From: Roseovarius pelagicus | GTDB lineage: Bacteria; Pseudomonadota; Alphaproteobacteria; Rhodobacterales; Rhodobacteraceae | Reading direction: 5' to 3' | NCBI RefSeq assembly: GCF_025639885.1 | Contig: NZ_CP106738.1 | Span: 1,798,001 to 1,862,000, forward strand | Length of the DNA: 64,000 nucleotides | Part shown: piece after piece, positions 1 to 7,246 of the stretch | Layout: the number at the start of each line of letters is the position of its first letter | Position numbering within the stretch: the stretch's first letter is position 1 | The notes under the pieces: model-generated | Told to the model about the DNA's origin: nothing | Database searches by the model: none | Seen by the model: the letters and a program-made list of their open reading frames with translations, nothing else | Made by a program: the position numbers and the translations under genes

Positions 1-438
1 GGGACATGGTTTCACGAGGGTACCCCAATCAACCGGCCTGAACTGGTTCGGCTGTTTTCGACGATCATGCGCAAGGAAGGTGACAAGTATGTGCTGGTCA
101 CGCCTGTCGAAAAGGTCGGGATCACCGTCGACGATGCGCCATTTGTCGCCGTGGATTTCGACGTCAGCGGCAGTGGCGCGGATCAGGTTCTGACATTTCG
201 GACCAATGTCGGCGACAGCGTCGACGCCGGGCCGGATACCCCGATCCGCGTCGAGCGCGACGCCGAGACAGGCGAGCCATCGCCCTATGTGCTGGTACGC
301 GGTGCGTTAGAGGCGCTGATCGACCGCAAAAGCTTTTACCGGTTGGTCGAGATCGGGGAACATCATGCTGGATGGTTCGGGCTTTGGTCGGACGGCACGT
401 TCTTTCGGGTGATTCCGTCGACGGAAATGCAAGTCTAA
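1..438 (+). CDS. DUF1285 family protein (5' partial)
   Basis: The reading frame is open from the first base of the window, so the true start lies upstream. The visible part reads GTWFHEGTPINRPELVRLFS and continues for 145 codons to TAA. The 'DGTWFHxGxPIxRxxLVRLFS' beginning, a middle part with alternating beta-strand character and the 'EIGEHHAGWFGLWSDGTFF' end are typical of DUF1285 proteins, small cytoplasmic proteins of unknown function. No membrane segment or signal is visible. It converges on the SDR gene across an 80-base gap. Function is not known; family assignment is from remembered sequence pattern. Confidence 0.8.
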   Translation, partial: GTWFHEGTPINRPELVRLFSTIMRKEGDKYVLVTPVEKVGITVDDAPFVAVDFDVSGSGADQVLTFRTNVGDSVDAGPDTPIRVERDAETGEPSPYVLVRGALEALIDRKSFYRLVEIGEHHAGWFGLWSDGTFFRVIPSTEMQV

Positions 439-518
439 CGCATCGAAACCACCAGCAGGACCGCAGCGCGTGGTCGGAGGACCTAACGCTGCGGCCTTGG
501 ATCGTGGCGCACCCCGCG

Positions 519-1223
519 TCAGACCGACGCTGTCAGCCCGCCATCCACCCGCCAGTTCTGACCAGTGACATATCCGCCGCCTTCGGACGCCAGATACGAA
601 ATCAGTGCAGAGACTTCGTTCGCATGCCCGTAGCGCCCCATCGGGATGCGGGCGCGCCGATCCTCGGTCTCTGGCAGGCTGTCGATGAAACCGGGCAGCA
701 CGTTGTTCATGCGGATGTTATCGGCGGCGTATTTGTCGGCATAAAGCTTGGTAAACGCGGCGAGGCCTGCGCGAAAAACACCTGAAGTGGGAAACAGCGG
801 ATCAGGTTCGAACGCGGCAAAAGTCGAGATGTTGATGATCGTGCCACCACCCTGCGCCTGCATGATCGGCGTGACCATGCGAGTCGGGCGGATCACGTTC
901 ATCAGGTAGAAATCCATGCCGGTGTGCCAATCCTCATCGCTGATTTCCAGAATTGGCCCCTTAGGGCCGTGCCCGGCGGAATTGACCAGCACATCAACGC
1001 GACCCCAGCGATCCTGCGCGCCCTTGACCAGACGCTCCAGATCATCGGTGTTCTGGTTCGATCCGGTCACACCCAGCCCGCCCAGTTCCTTGGCCAGCGC
1101 CTCGCCCTTGCCGGACGATGACAGGATACCGACGTGAAACCCGTCCTGCGCCAACTGCTGTGCCGCGCCTGCACCCAAACCGCTACCACCCGCAGTAATG
1201 AGGGCTACCTTTTGATCGGACAT
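519..1223 (-). CDS. SDR-fold protein with substituted catalytic Tyr/Lys
   Basis: A 234-aa short-chain dehydrogenase/reductase fold. The nucleotide-binding motif TAGGSGLG is at residues 10-17, the NSAG motif at 81-84, the NIS serine near 133 and the C-terminal VDGG near 228. Where classical SDRs have YxxxK, this protein has S147 and R151 (PTSGVFRAGL), so the standard proton-relay Tyr and Lys are both replaced. Similar 'VFRAGLAAFTKL' SDRs are known to me from other alphaproteobacteria, so this is probably a subfamily and not recent damage. The ATG at 1223 is chosen over the in-frame upstream start at 1340 because AGGAAA lies 6-8 bases before it. Substrate unknown; it may act as an NAD(P)-binding or regulatory protein. 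Confidence 0.85.
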   Translation of the reverse strand: MSDQKVALITAGGSGLGAGAAQQLAQDGFHVGILSSSGKGEALAKELGGLGVTGSNQNTDDLERLVKGAQDRWGRVDVLVNSAGHGPKGPILEISDEDWHTGMDFYLMNVIRPTRMVTPIMQAQGGGTIINISTFAAFEPDPLFPTSGVFRAGLAAFTKLYADKYAADNIRMNNVLPGFIDSLPETEDRRARIPMGRYGHANEVSALISYLASEGGGYVTGQNWRVDGGLTASV

Positions 1224-1537
1224 AGTCGTTTCCTTTCGCGTTTCTCGATTGAAATCATGGCCTAGTCTACTGATCTGCCCGCTACAATTCGCGGAAAAAT
1301 CTCTGCGTGGTGATTGTAGAAAATCTACTGCCATTGCCACCCGTTTACAGGCAGCGGGCGGCTGAGTTCAGTGACAAATGCCGCGTGCGCTGTCGTTACA
1401 ATCGGGTGGCGATCACGACGCCAGCAGGAGGGCAGTGGCTTTCAACAGTAATTCCGGGGTTAGTGTATGTCGCAGCGTCAGGTTTGACGACTGTCCTGCG
1501 GCCCATATAGACAACCAGAATACATATGAGGTCTATG
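1224..1537. other. Divergent intergenic region with a small dyad
   Basis: About 314 bases between the divergent SDR and desaturase genes, holding both promoters. The only clear structure is a 13-base dyad GTAGA-AAA-TCTAC at 1316-1328, which could be an operator for either gene. Open frames here have no recognisable protein features and I do not support them as genes. Confidence 0.4.
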
Positions 1538-2263
1538 ATGACGCGACTAAAGCTCATGTTTTCTCATATCAGCATCGTCGGCATGTGCCTTGCTGCACTG
1601 ACTGGCATTGCGATCATGGTGTTCCATGCCCCGTGGTGGGCGTGGCTGTTGATACCGTTCGGGTTTGGTGCCCAGATGCTGAACGAGTACAGTCTTCACA
1701 GGTTTGTATTTCACTTGCCCCCGCCAAAGCGTCAATGGGCATTTGATCTGCTGTATCAGGCACATTACGGGCATCACGATTTTCCGACCAATCACGGGTT
1801 GTTCTTTGTGCCACCTTGGGTCGCCCTGCCGGTGCTCGGCCTCAATTTCTGTCTGGTTTGGGGAATTGCCGCGCTGATCGGACTACCGGCGTCTTTTGAC
1901 ATTGCTGTGGCAATCGTTCTGGTGGGCGGTGTTCTGATGTTCATGGGCTATGAATGGTTCCACATGACATCGCACCTGAACATTCCAAAATCCAAAATCG
2001 CACGCCATGTCACAACATTGCACAATCAGCACCATTTTCGTGATTTTTCAAAATGGTTCCACGTCTCGCCCGGTGGGGAAGTGATTGACCGTGTTATGAA
2101 TACTGCGATTGACCGCGAGGCACTAAGGACGAAACAACGGATCGAGTTTATCCGCACTCTGGGTTTGCGCCCCGACGATCCGCGCCTCGTGGCGGCGCGT
2201 ACGCGATTTGCCGAGAAATACGGGCTGTCGCAAAACGAAATCGCCCGCGCAGCCGCTTCCTGA
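1538..2263 (+). CDS. Fatty acid hydroxylase / sterol desaturase superfamily membrane protein
   Basis: A 241-aa integral membrane di-iron protein. Four histidine clusters are visible in order: HRFVFH, HYGHH, HMTSH and HNQHH, matching the eight-His ligand pattern of the fatty acid hydroxylase superfamily. Hydrophobic segments occupy roughly residues 10-50 and 85-135. Such enzymes hydroxylate or desaturate lipid or carotenoid substrates at the inner membrane; the substrate cannot be told here. Start: ATG at 1538 has GAGG six bases upstream; ATGs at 1526 and 1535 are alternatives. It stands alone, divergent from the SDR gene. Confidence 0.85.
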   Translation: MTRLKLMFSHISIVGMCLAALTGIAIMVFHAPWWAWLLIPFGFGAQMLNEYSLHRFVFHLPPPKRQWAFDLLYQAHYGHHDFPTNHGLFFVPPWVALPVLGLNFCLVWGIAALIGLPASFDIAVAIVLVGGVLMFMGYEWFHMTSHLNIPKSKIARHVTTLHNQHHFRDFSKWFHVSPGGEVIDRVMNTAIDREALRTKQRIEFIRTLGLRPDDPRLVAARTRFAEKYGLSQNEIARAAAS

Positions 2264-2451
2264 ATGTGATCTGCTGCCAAGCTTTCATCCAGCCGTGACC
2301 GGAGCCCATGAGGCAAGCAACGCTTTGTGGCGAGATCATTACTGGGGCGATGAGCCTGAAATTACCCGCACGCCCGAACCGCTGACCTTGCACCGCGCGT
2401 CCGAGATCGGCGACACGCAGTCTGCGCCCGCCGTGATCGAAAGCACGGTTA

Positions 2452-3168
2452 TCAATCGACGATGTCTCCTTGCAAAAATGCCTGAAATTCTGCTGTGCCG
2501 GGGTTACTGAAAATCTGTGGTGCAGACCCCTGATCATGCAGTTTTCCATGCAAGAGGAACAGCACATCGCTGGCAAGTCGGCGCGCCTGCCCCAAGTCAT
2601 GCGTCGTCATCACGATGCGGGTTCCTGTCGTGTTTGCATGGCGCAAAACGGTTTCAATCTCGCGTGTGGACCGACCGTCGAGATTGGCGCACGGCTCGTC
2701 CAGAAACAGCACTTTGGGGGTGCGGACCAGAGCACGTCCAAGAGCCAGTTTCTGTTTCTCGCCGCCCGACAGGCGCGGTGCCGGATGGTCAAGCATCTCG
2801 TGCAACCCGACCCGTCCAGCCCAATCGGTAACCTTTTGTGCGATCTCGGATTTGGGTACACCAAGCAATTTCAACGGATACGCAAGGTTCTGCCTGACGG
2901 TTCGCCGCAGCATGATCGGACGTTGGAAAACATAGGCCTGCGCCTGCCGTGCCTCAGCATCGGCGACAGACCACTGCACCGTCCCGGCCGAGATACGCTC
3001 AATCCCGTGCAGGACCTTCAACAGTGTCGTTTTCCCCGCACCGTTCGGGCCGATCAGGATTGTAAAGCCGGACCCAGCCAGTGTCAGATTAACAGGGCCA
3101 AGGATCGTTCTGCCGCGCCGTTTGACACGTACATCCTTCAGGCTGACGGACAGTGGGTTATCTACCAT
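2452..3168 (-). CDS. tupC: Tungstate ABC transporter ATP-binding protein TupC
   Basis: A 238-aa ABC ATPase with Walker A GPNGAGKTT (about residues 39-47), signature LSGGEKQKLALGRAL and Walker B VLFLDEP followed by the H-loop TTHD. It is short and lacks a C-terminal TOBE domain, as in TupC and unlike the longer ModC. Its ATG overlaps the end of the tupB permease gene by 7 bases, so the two are translationally coupled. It is the last gene of the formate dehydrogenase transcription direction, which suggests it feeds tungstate (possibly molybdate) to the FDH cofactor. Substrate is inferred from family resemblance and context. Confidence 0.82.
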   Translation of the reverse strand: MVDNPLSVSLKDVRVKRRGRTILGPVNLTLAGSGFTILIGPNGAGKTTLLKVLHGIERISAGTVQWSVADAEARQAQAYVFQRPIMLRRTVRQNLAYPLKLLGVPKSEIAQKVTDWAGRVGLHEMLDHPAPRLSGGEKQKLALGRALVRTPKVLFLDEPCANLDGRSTREIETVLRHANTTGTRIVMTTHDLGQARRLASDVLFLLHGKLHDQGSAPQIFSNPGTAEFQAFLQGDIVD

Positions 3169-3866
3169 GTGCCCTCTCGTTCTGTCCGAGACAGGGTGTG
3201 GATGGCGAAATTTACCAGCAGCGCCATTGCAATCAGAACGAAGCCCAATCCCAGCGCGAGAGAGAAGTCGCCCTTGCCGGTTTCCAGAGCAATTGCCGTC
3301 GTCAAAACCCGCGTGGCATGGTCGATGTTGCCACCGACGATCATAATCGCACCGACTTCGCCAATCGCGCGCCCGAATCCGGCCAACGCCCCGGTCAAAA
3401 GCGCGCGCCGACCGTCCCAGATCAGCGTCGCGATGCGTTGCCGACCGCTGGTGTTGAGGGAAATCAACAGATCATGGTAATCCGCCCATAGTTCGCGCAT
3501 GGTCTGATGGGTGATCGACGCGATCAATGGCGTGATGATGATAACCTGCGCGATAATCATTGCCGTGGGTGTGAACAAAAGCCCAAGAACGCCAAACGGG
3601 CCAGAACGCGACAACAGCAGGTAGACGATCAGCCCGACGACCACGGGTGGCAACCCCATAAAGGCATTCAGGGTCGCAATCGTGGCACGGCGAAACCGAA
3701 AGCGGCGAATGGCCAGCCAAGTGCCGAACGGGAGTGCAATGGCAGACGCGATCACGAGTGCTGACAGGCTGACCCGAAGGGACCGCAGCGTGATTTCAAC
3801 CAGATCCGCGTCAAGCGTGATAATCAGCCGGAACGCCGCAAGAATACCGGCCCAGATCTCGTTCAT
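3162..3866 (-). CDS. tupB: Tungstate ABC transporter permease TupB
   Basis: A 234-aa inner-membrane permease with five to six hydrophobic segments. The EAA-type loop is visible as GALAGFGRAIGEVGAIMIVGG (about residues 155-175), the form found in TupB/WtpB oxyanion permeases. It starts 30 bases after the 42-aa gene and overlaps tupC by 7 bases. A canonical TupA binding protein is missing on both sides; the nearest candidate is the TupA-like half of the cytochrome c gene at 14783-15511. ModB and CysT/W are the main alternatives; the GEVGAIMIVGGN sequence favours TupB. Confidence 0.82.
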   Translation of the reverse strand: MNEIWAGILAAFRLIITLDADLVEITLRSLRVSLSALVIASAIALPFGTWLAIRRFRFRRATIATLNAFMGLPPVVVGLIVYLLLSRSGPFGVLGLLFTPTAMIIAQVIIITPLIASITHQTMRELWADYHDLLISLNTSGRQRIATLIWDGRRALLTGALAGFGRAIGEVGAIMIVGGNIDHATRVLTTAIALETGKGDFSLALGLGFVLIAMALLVNFAIHTLSRTEREGTW

Positions 3867-3896
3867 TACGGGGGGTGTCCTAACCAGTTGCCTGTG

Positions 3897-4025
3897 TCAG
3901 TTGCCGAGGCGCACCGCAGGGCCTGATGCGCGTTCCTGACTGGAGAAACCGGCCTTGGTCAGAATCATGTTCGATCCGACTGCGATAACGGCAATCGCCA
4001 CAATGGCTGCGAGCATGGCTTTCAT
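3897..4025 (-). CDS. 42-aa single-span membrane peptide of the FDH locus
   Basis: A small open frame that begins MKAMLAAIVAIAVIAVGSNM and ends PAVRLGN. Residues 4-22 are a strongly hydrophobic segment, followed by a short polar tail, so it is either a one-span membrane peptide or a small exported protein. Its ATG is only one base after the stop of the WD40-cytochrome gene and it is followed 30 bases later by tupB, so it sits tightly inside the operon. GGAGAGGACT precedes the start at good spacing. I have seen similar short proteins at this position in other Rhodobacteraceae FDH clusters; function unknown. Confidence 0.65.
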   Translation of the reverse strand: MKAMLAAIVAIAVIAVGSNMILTKAGFSSQERASGPAVRLGN

Positions 4026-4026
4026 A

Positions 4027-5352
4027 TCAGTCCTCTCCCTGCACCGTTTGGGTACGCAAGTAGTCGATCAGATCATCGCGGTCCGCCTGTTTGACAATCC
4101 GCTGCATTGGCATTTTCGTTCCCGGAATGAAGTGATCCGGCCCAAGATCGAACAAAGCATTGATCGTCTCTGCTGACCAGATAATTTCCGAGCGGTCAAG
4201 GGTGTCCGAATAGACGTAATCTGACACGGTTCCGGCCTTGCGACCAAAAAGGGCATGCAGGCTTGGCCCCGCCTTGCGCGCACTCCCTGCCTCCAGCGTG
4301 TGGCAGATAGAGCATTTCCGTTTAAACTGTCGCTCTCCGTTCGACAGCGTTTCCGGGTCTGCGAGGAAACTGCGCTGCTTGCCAGTCATCGGGCCGTGTT
4401 CGGTCATCGTGGCCACCGGCCAAGAATAAACGATATCCTCTATGCCGCCTGCATGAATATTCTGACCGTCTGGAGAAAAGGCCAACGCCCAGATCGGTCC
4501 TTGACGTGCTGCGCGAAAATCGTGGGTAATCTCCATCCTCTCGGTGTTGACGAGCATGATGAACCCTTCGCCATCACCCACCGCGAGCTGTTTGCCAACC
4601 GGATCGAAGGCCATCGCCAGAATGGGACGGCGCTCGAGCGTGAAATCAGCGATCTCTTCACCGGTTGTGAGGTCGATGATCCGTGTGCCGCCATCAACCG
4701 CGCCATAGGCAAGCCAACCTGCCGCCTGATTTACAATCAATTCGTTGACGCCAAATCCATGTTTGACAATCACGTTCGAGGTCGGTTGGGAGCCGAAGCT
4801 CTGCCACGACCGGATGGTGCCGTCCATGGATGCCGAATAGAGCGTTTCGCCGTCCTGCGAGAAAGCGACCGCATTCACCCCTGATCTGTGCCCGGTCAGT
4901 TTTCTGCCAACGATCTGCCAGTTGCTAAGCGCGACGTCATTCCGCGTGTCGATGGTGGTCAGGCCAATCGTGCTGTCCCATGATGCGGTCGCGATGGTCA
5001 TGCCGTCTGGTGCCAAGGCCACGTCCATGACCTTGGCGGTATGTGAGACGATCTGGCGACCTTCTCTGGCGCGGGCAGACCACAGCCACGCCTGAAAGTC
5101 ATCACCCGCAGAGACCACGAAATCTTCTGCCCGAAACGCCACCGCGTTGACCGCCGCGGCGTGGCCTTCCAGCCAGATGGGATCATGCTGGTCCCACAGG
5201 CCCACGGAATTGTCGAAACTCGCCGTTGCGATCTGGCCCGCAGGGGACACCGCTATGTCCATGATCGGGCCGCCGTGGCCTTTGAGTGTAAAGAAATCCT
5301 GCGCGGCCAATGGGGTCGCGAAAAGGATCGCTATGGCCAATGCACGCGCCAT
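4027..5352 (-). CDS. Secreted WD40 beta-propeller / cytochrome c fusion
   Basis: A 441-aa periplasmic protein. Residues 1-17 are a Sec signal ending ATPLAAQ. Residues about 20-320 form a seven-bladed-type propeller of WD40 repeats (recurring 'GHGGPIMDIAVSPAG', 'GHRSGVNAVAFSQDG', 'ALAFSPDG' with W-D ends). Residues about 335-441 are a class I cytochrome c domain with the heme motif CSICH at 347-351 and a likely Met ligand in GTKMPM near 414. The stop of fdhC abuts its ATG (TAGATG), so it is co-translated with the cytochrome b subunit. It probably carries electrons from, or docks to, the FDH complex; this role is inferred from position only. Confidence 0.82.
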   Translation of the reverse strand: MARALAIAILFATPLAAQDFFTLKGHGGPIMDIAVSPAGQIATASFDNSVGLWDQHDPIWLEGHAAAVNAVAFRAEDFVVSAGDDFQAWLWSARAREGRQIVSHTAKVMDVALAPDGMTIATASWDSTIGLTTIDTRNDVALSNWQIVGRKLTGHRSGVNAVAFSQDGETLYSASMDGTIRSWQSFGSQPTSNVIVKHGFGVNELIVNQAAGWLAYGAVDGGTRIIDLTTGEEIADFTLERRPILAMAFDPVGKQLAVGDGEGFIMLVNTERMEITHDFRAARQGPIWALAFSPDGQNIHAGGIEDIVYSWPVATMTEHGPMTGKQRSFLADPETLSNGERQFKRKCSICHTLEAGSARKAGPSLHALFGRKAGTVSDYVYSDTLDRSEIIWSAETINALFDLGPDHFIPGTKMPMQRIVKQADRDDLIDYLRTQTVQGED

Positions 5353-6555
5353 CTATTCAGCGGGCGTGGCGTTTTCTGTATTCGGCTTCTCCTTGGCCTT
5401 CACTTCATCGACCCAAAGCGAATGATGCTCGCGCGCCCATTGTTCCTCGACTTCGCCGGAGCCCATGGCGTCGTAAGCACCTTCCATTCCCAGCGTGCCA
5501 ATGTAGATGTGCGCAAAGATGATCGCCATCAACACAAAGCTGACGATCGCGTGCCATAGCTGTGCATATTGCATCTCTTCATGTGGCGCGAGATCGGTGC
5601 GCAGCTCGCCCAGCCCCAGAAGTTCGGAAATACCAAACGCGTTCAGCTTCGCGAATGTCGCTGCGAAAATATTGATCTCGAACGGGAAGAGTAATGACAA
5701 TCCGGAGACCGATATTGATGCCCCGAGCAGGATCACGGACCAGAATATCAGTTTTTGACCAGCGTTGAATTTCTTTGCAGGTGGGTGCCCCTTGGAGAAG
5801 ATGCCCCCGCCCTTGAGCAGCCAGTTGATATCTGTACGGTCGGGCAGATTGTGGATGACCCACATCACGAAAATCATCACCAGCGCGATCATGAACGCCC
5901 ATGACACATTGTTGTGGACCCATTTCGATGCCACGGCGAGCGTCGAAAATGCCTCGTGCCCGAATGTCGGGATCAGAAATTTGCGACCAAAAAGTGAGAT
6001 CAACCCAGTCAGTCCCAACAGGATGAACGAACCCGCCAACAGCCAATGGCCAAAGCGTTCAATCGCCTTGAAGCGTTCTATCTTGTGTCCGGTCTTGACA
6101 CCGTCGATGCGGATCCGACCCCGCACGAGATAAAACAATGCAAGCAGCAGCAACGTGCCGCCCAACAGATAGCTGCCATAGGTCAGCAGTGGGCCTTGGC
6201 GAAACCGAAGCCAGCGCATGCCCCCATCCTGCACAAGGGTGGTGGCGGCAGGGCCGTTATTCGATGCGGTGATATCGGCAGAACCGAACCGCAAGGCGCG
6301 CCACAGCTCTGGATCAGACGCGCCACCCAGCGTCCCAAGCTGGTTCGACGGGGCCGCTGCGTTATTCGGATCACCCGTCGCGTCCGATCTGAAACCGTTG
6401 TCCACCTTTTCGCCGCGCTGCCGGGCGAGGATATCCTCAAGTGTCTGTGCACCACCTGTCGCAGAGCGGTCAGGTACGGTGGCGGGCGCATCCTGCGCGT
6501 GACCCATCGTAACGAACGACATGGTCAAGAGCAGAGCGATCAGCGTGCGGAACAT
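5353..6555 (-). CDS. fdhC: Formate dehydrogenase gamma subunit (cytochrome b556)
   Basis: A 400-aa membrane subunit. Residues 1-21 are a signal sequence (ends MGHAQ), followed by a low-complexity periplasmic stretch and then about five hydrophobic segments from residue 117 on. The segment IERFKAIERFGHWLLAGSFI is the typical first heme-b helix with the conserved His; further His residues occur in ASKWVHNN, WVIHNL and LWHAIVSF. The family anchors FdhAB in the membrane and passes electrons from formate to quinone. It follows fdhB after an 85-base gap that contains a strong terminator-like hairpin, and it abuts the WD40-cytochrome gene. The long N-terminal extension is normal for FDH-gamma of this type. 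Confidence 0.9.
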   Translation of the reverse strand: MFRTLIALLLTMSFVTMGHAQDAPATVPDRSATGGAQTLEDILARQRGEKVDNGFRSDATGDPNNAAAPSNQLGTLGGASDPELWRALRFGSADITASNNGPAATTLVQDGGMRWLRFRQGPLLTYGSYLLGGTLLLLALFYLVRGRIRIDGVKTGHKIERFKAIERFGHWLLAGSFILLGLTGLISLFGRKFLIPTFGHEAFSTLAVASKWVHNNVSWAFMIALVMIFVMWVIHNLPDRTDINWLLKGGGIFSKGHPPAKKFNAGQKLIFWSVILLGASISVSGLSLLFPFEINIFAATFAKLNAFGISELLGLGELRTDLAPHEEMQYAQLWHAIVSFVLMAIIFAHIYIGTLGMEGAYDAMGSGEVEEQWAREHHSLWVDEVKAKEKPNTENATPAE

Positions 6556-6581
6556 GGTCGGTCCTCTTGTTTCATTTAGGC

Positions 6582-6611
6582 AAAAAAGGGCGATCCATTT
6601 AGGATCGCCCT
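6582..6611 (-). terminator. Intrinsic terminator between fdhB and fdhC
   Basis: On the minus strand a perfect 10-bp stem (AGGGCGATCC / GGATCGCCCT) with a 5-base loop at 6587-6611 is followed directly by six T residues. It begins about 30 bases after the fdhB stop and ends before the fdhC start. In form it is a full rho-independent terminator, lying inside what otherwise looks like one operon, so it should lower expression of fdhC, the WD40-cytochrome and tupBC relative to fdhAB. Confidence 0.8.
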
Positions 6612-6640
6612 GATCGGTTCAAAGGTCCAGACAGGGTGTG

Positions 6641-7234
6641 TCAGCCATCTCTTTGACCATAGGCCGATCCCCACCCCCAAGCGCCGGAACCGAAACCACG
6701 GGCAACCACACGTTCACGGTAGATGCCCGAGACAACGTCGCCGTCGCCTGCCAAAAGCGCCTTGGTGGCACACATCTCGGCACAGATCGGCAGCTTGCCT
6801 TCCGCGATCCGGTTGCGGCCATATTTGGCAAATTCGGCTGTCGAGTGATTTTCTTCCGGACCACCGGCGCAGAAGGTACATTTATCCATCTTGCCACGTG
6901 ACCCAAAGTTGCCCGCTTGCGGGAATTGCGGTGCGCCAAAGGGACACGCATAGAAGCAATAACCGCACCCGATACAGAGGTCCTTGGAGTGGAGAACCAC
7001 CCCTTCCTCGTTCTGGTAGAAGCAATCTACCGGGCAGACCGCCATGCAGGGCGCATCGGAACAATGCATGCAGGCGACGGAAATAGACCGCTCTCCCGGT
7101 GAACCATCATTGATAGTCACCACCTTGCGACGGTTGATGCCCCAGGGGACCTCATGCTCGTTCTTACAGGCCGTGACGCAGGCGTTGCATTCAATGCAGC
7201 GTTCGGCATCGACGAGAAACTTTGCTCTTGCCAT
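6641..7234 (-). CDS. fdhB: Formate dehydrogenase beta (4Fe-4S) subunit, FDH3-type
   Basis: A 197-aa iron-sulfur subunit with four [4Fe-4S] Cys groups: CIECNACVTAC (C13, C16, C19, C23), the group around CMHCSDAPCMAVCP, CIGCGYCFYACP, and the partner set CTFCAGG with CAEMC. It transfers electrons from FdhA to the membrane cytochrome b. No C-terminal membrane helix is visible, so it is shorter than E. coli FdnH and fits the FDH3 class. The start has GGAGAG seven bases upstream. It lies 12 bases after fdhA and just before a terminator-like hairpin. Confidence 0.92.
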   Translation of the reverse strand: MARAKFLVDAERCIECNACVTACKNEHEVPWGINRRKVVTINDGSPGERSISVACMHCSDAPCMAVCPVDCFYQNEEGVVLHSKDLCIGCGYCFYACPFGAPQFPQAGNFGSRGKMDKCTFCAGGPEENHSTAEFAKYGRNRIAEGKLPICAEMCATKALLAGDGDVVSGIYRERVVARGFGSGAWGWGSAYGQRDG

Positions 7235-7246
7235 TGGTTGCTCTCC

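Noticed and set aside
461-494. 8-bp inverted repeat CCGCAGCG/CGCTGCGG between the DUF1285 and SDR genes as terminator
   Set aside because: An 18-base loop and no T-tract; too weak to call.
2470-3480. 336-codon plus-strand frame opposite tupC/tupB
   Set aside because: It is the mirror of two well-supported ABC genes; its protein has no family features.
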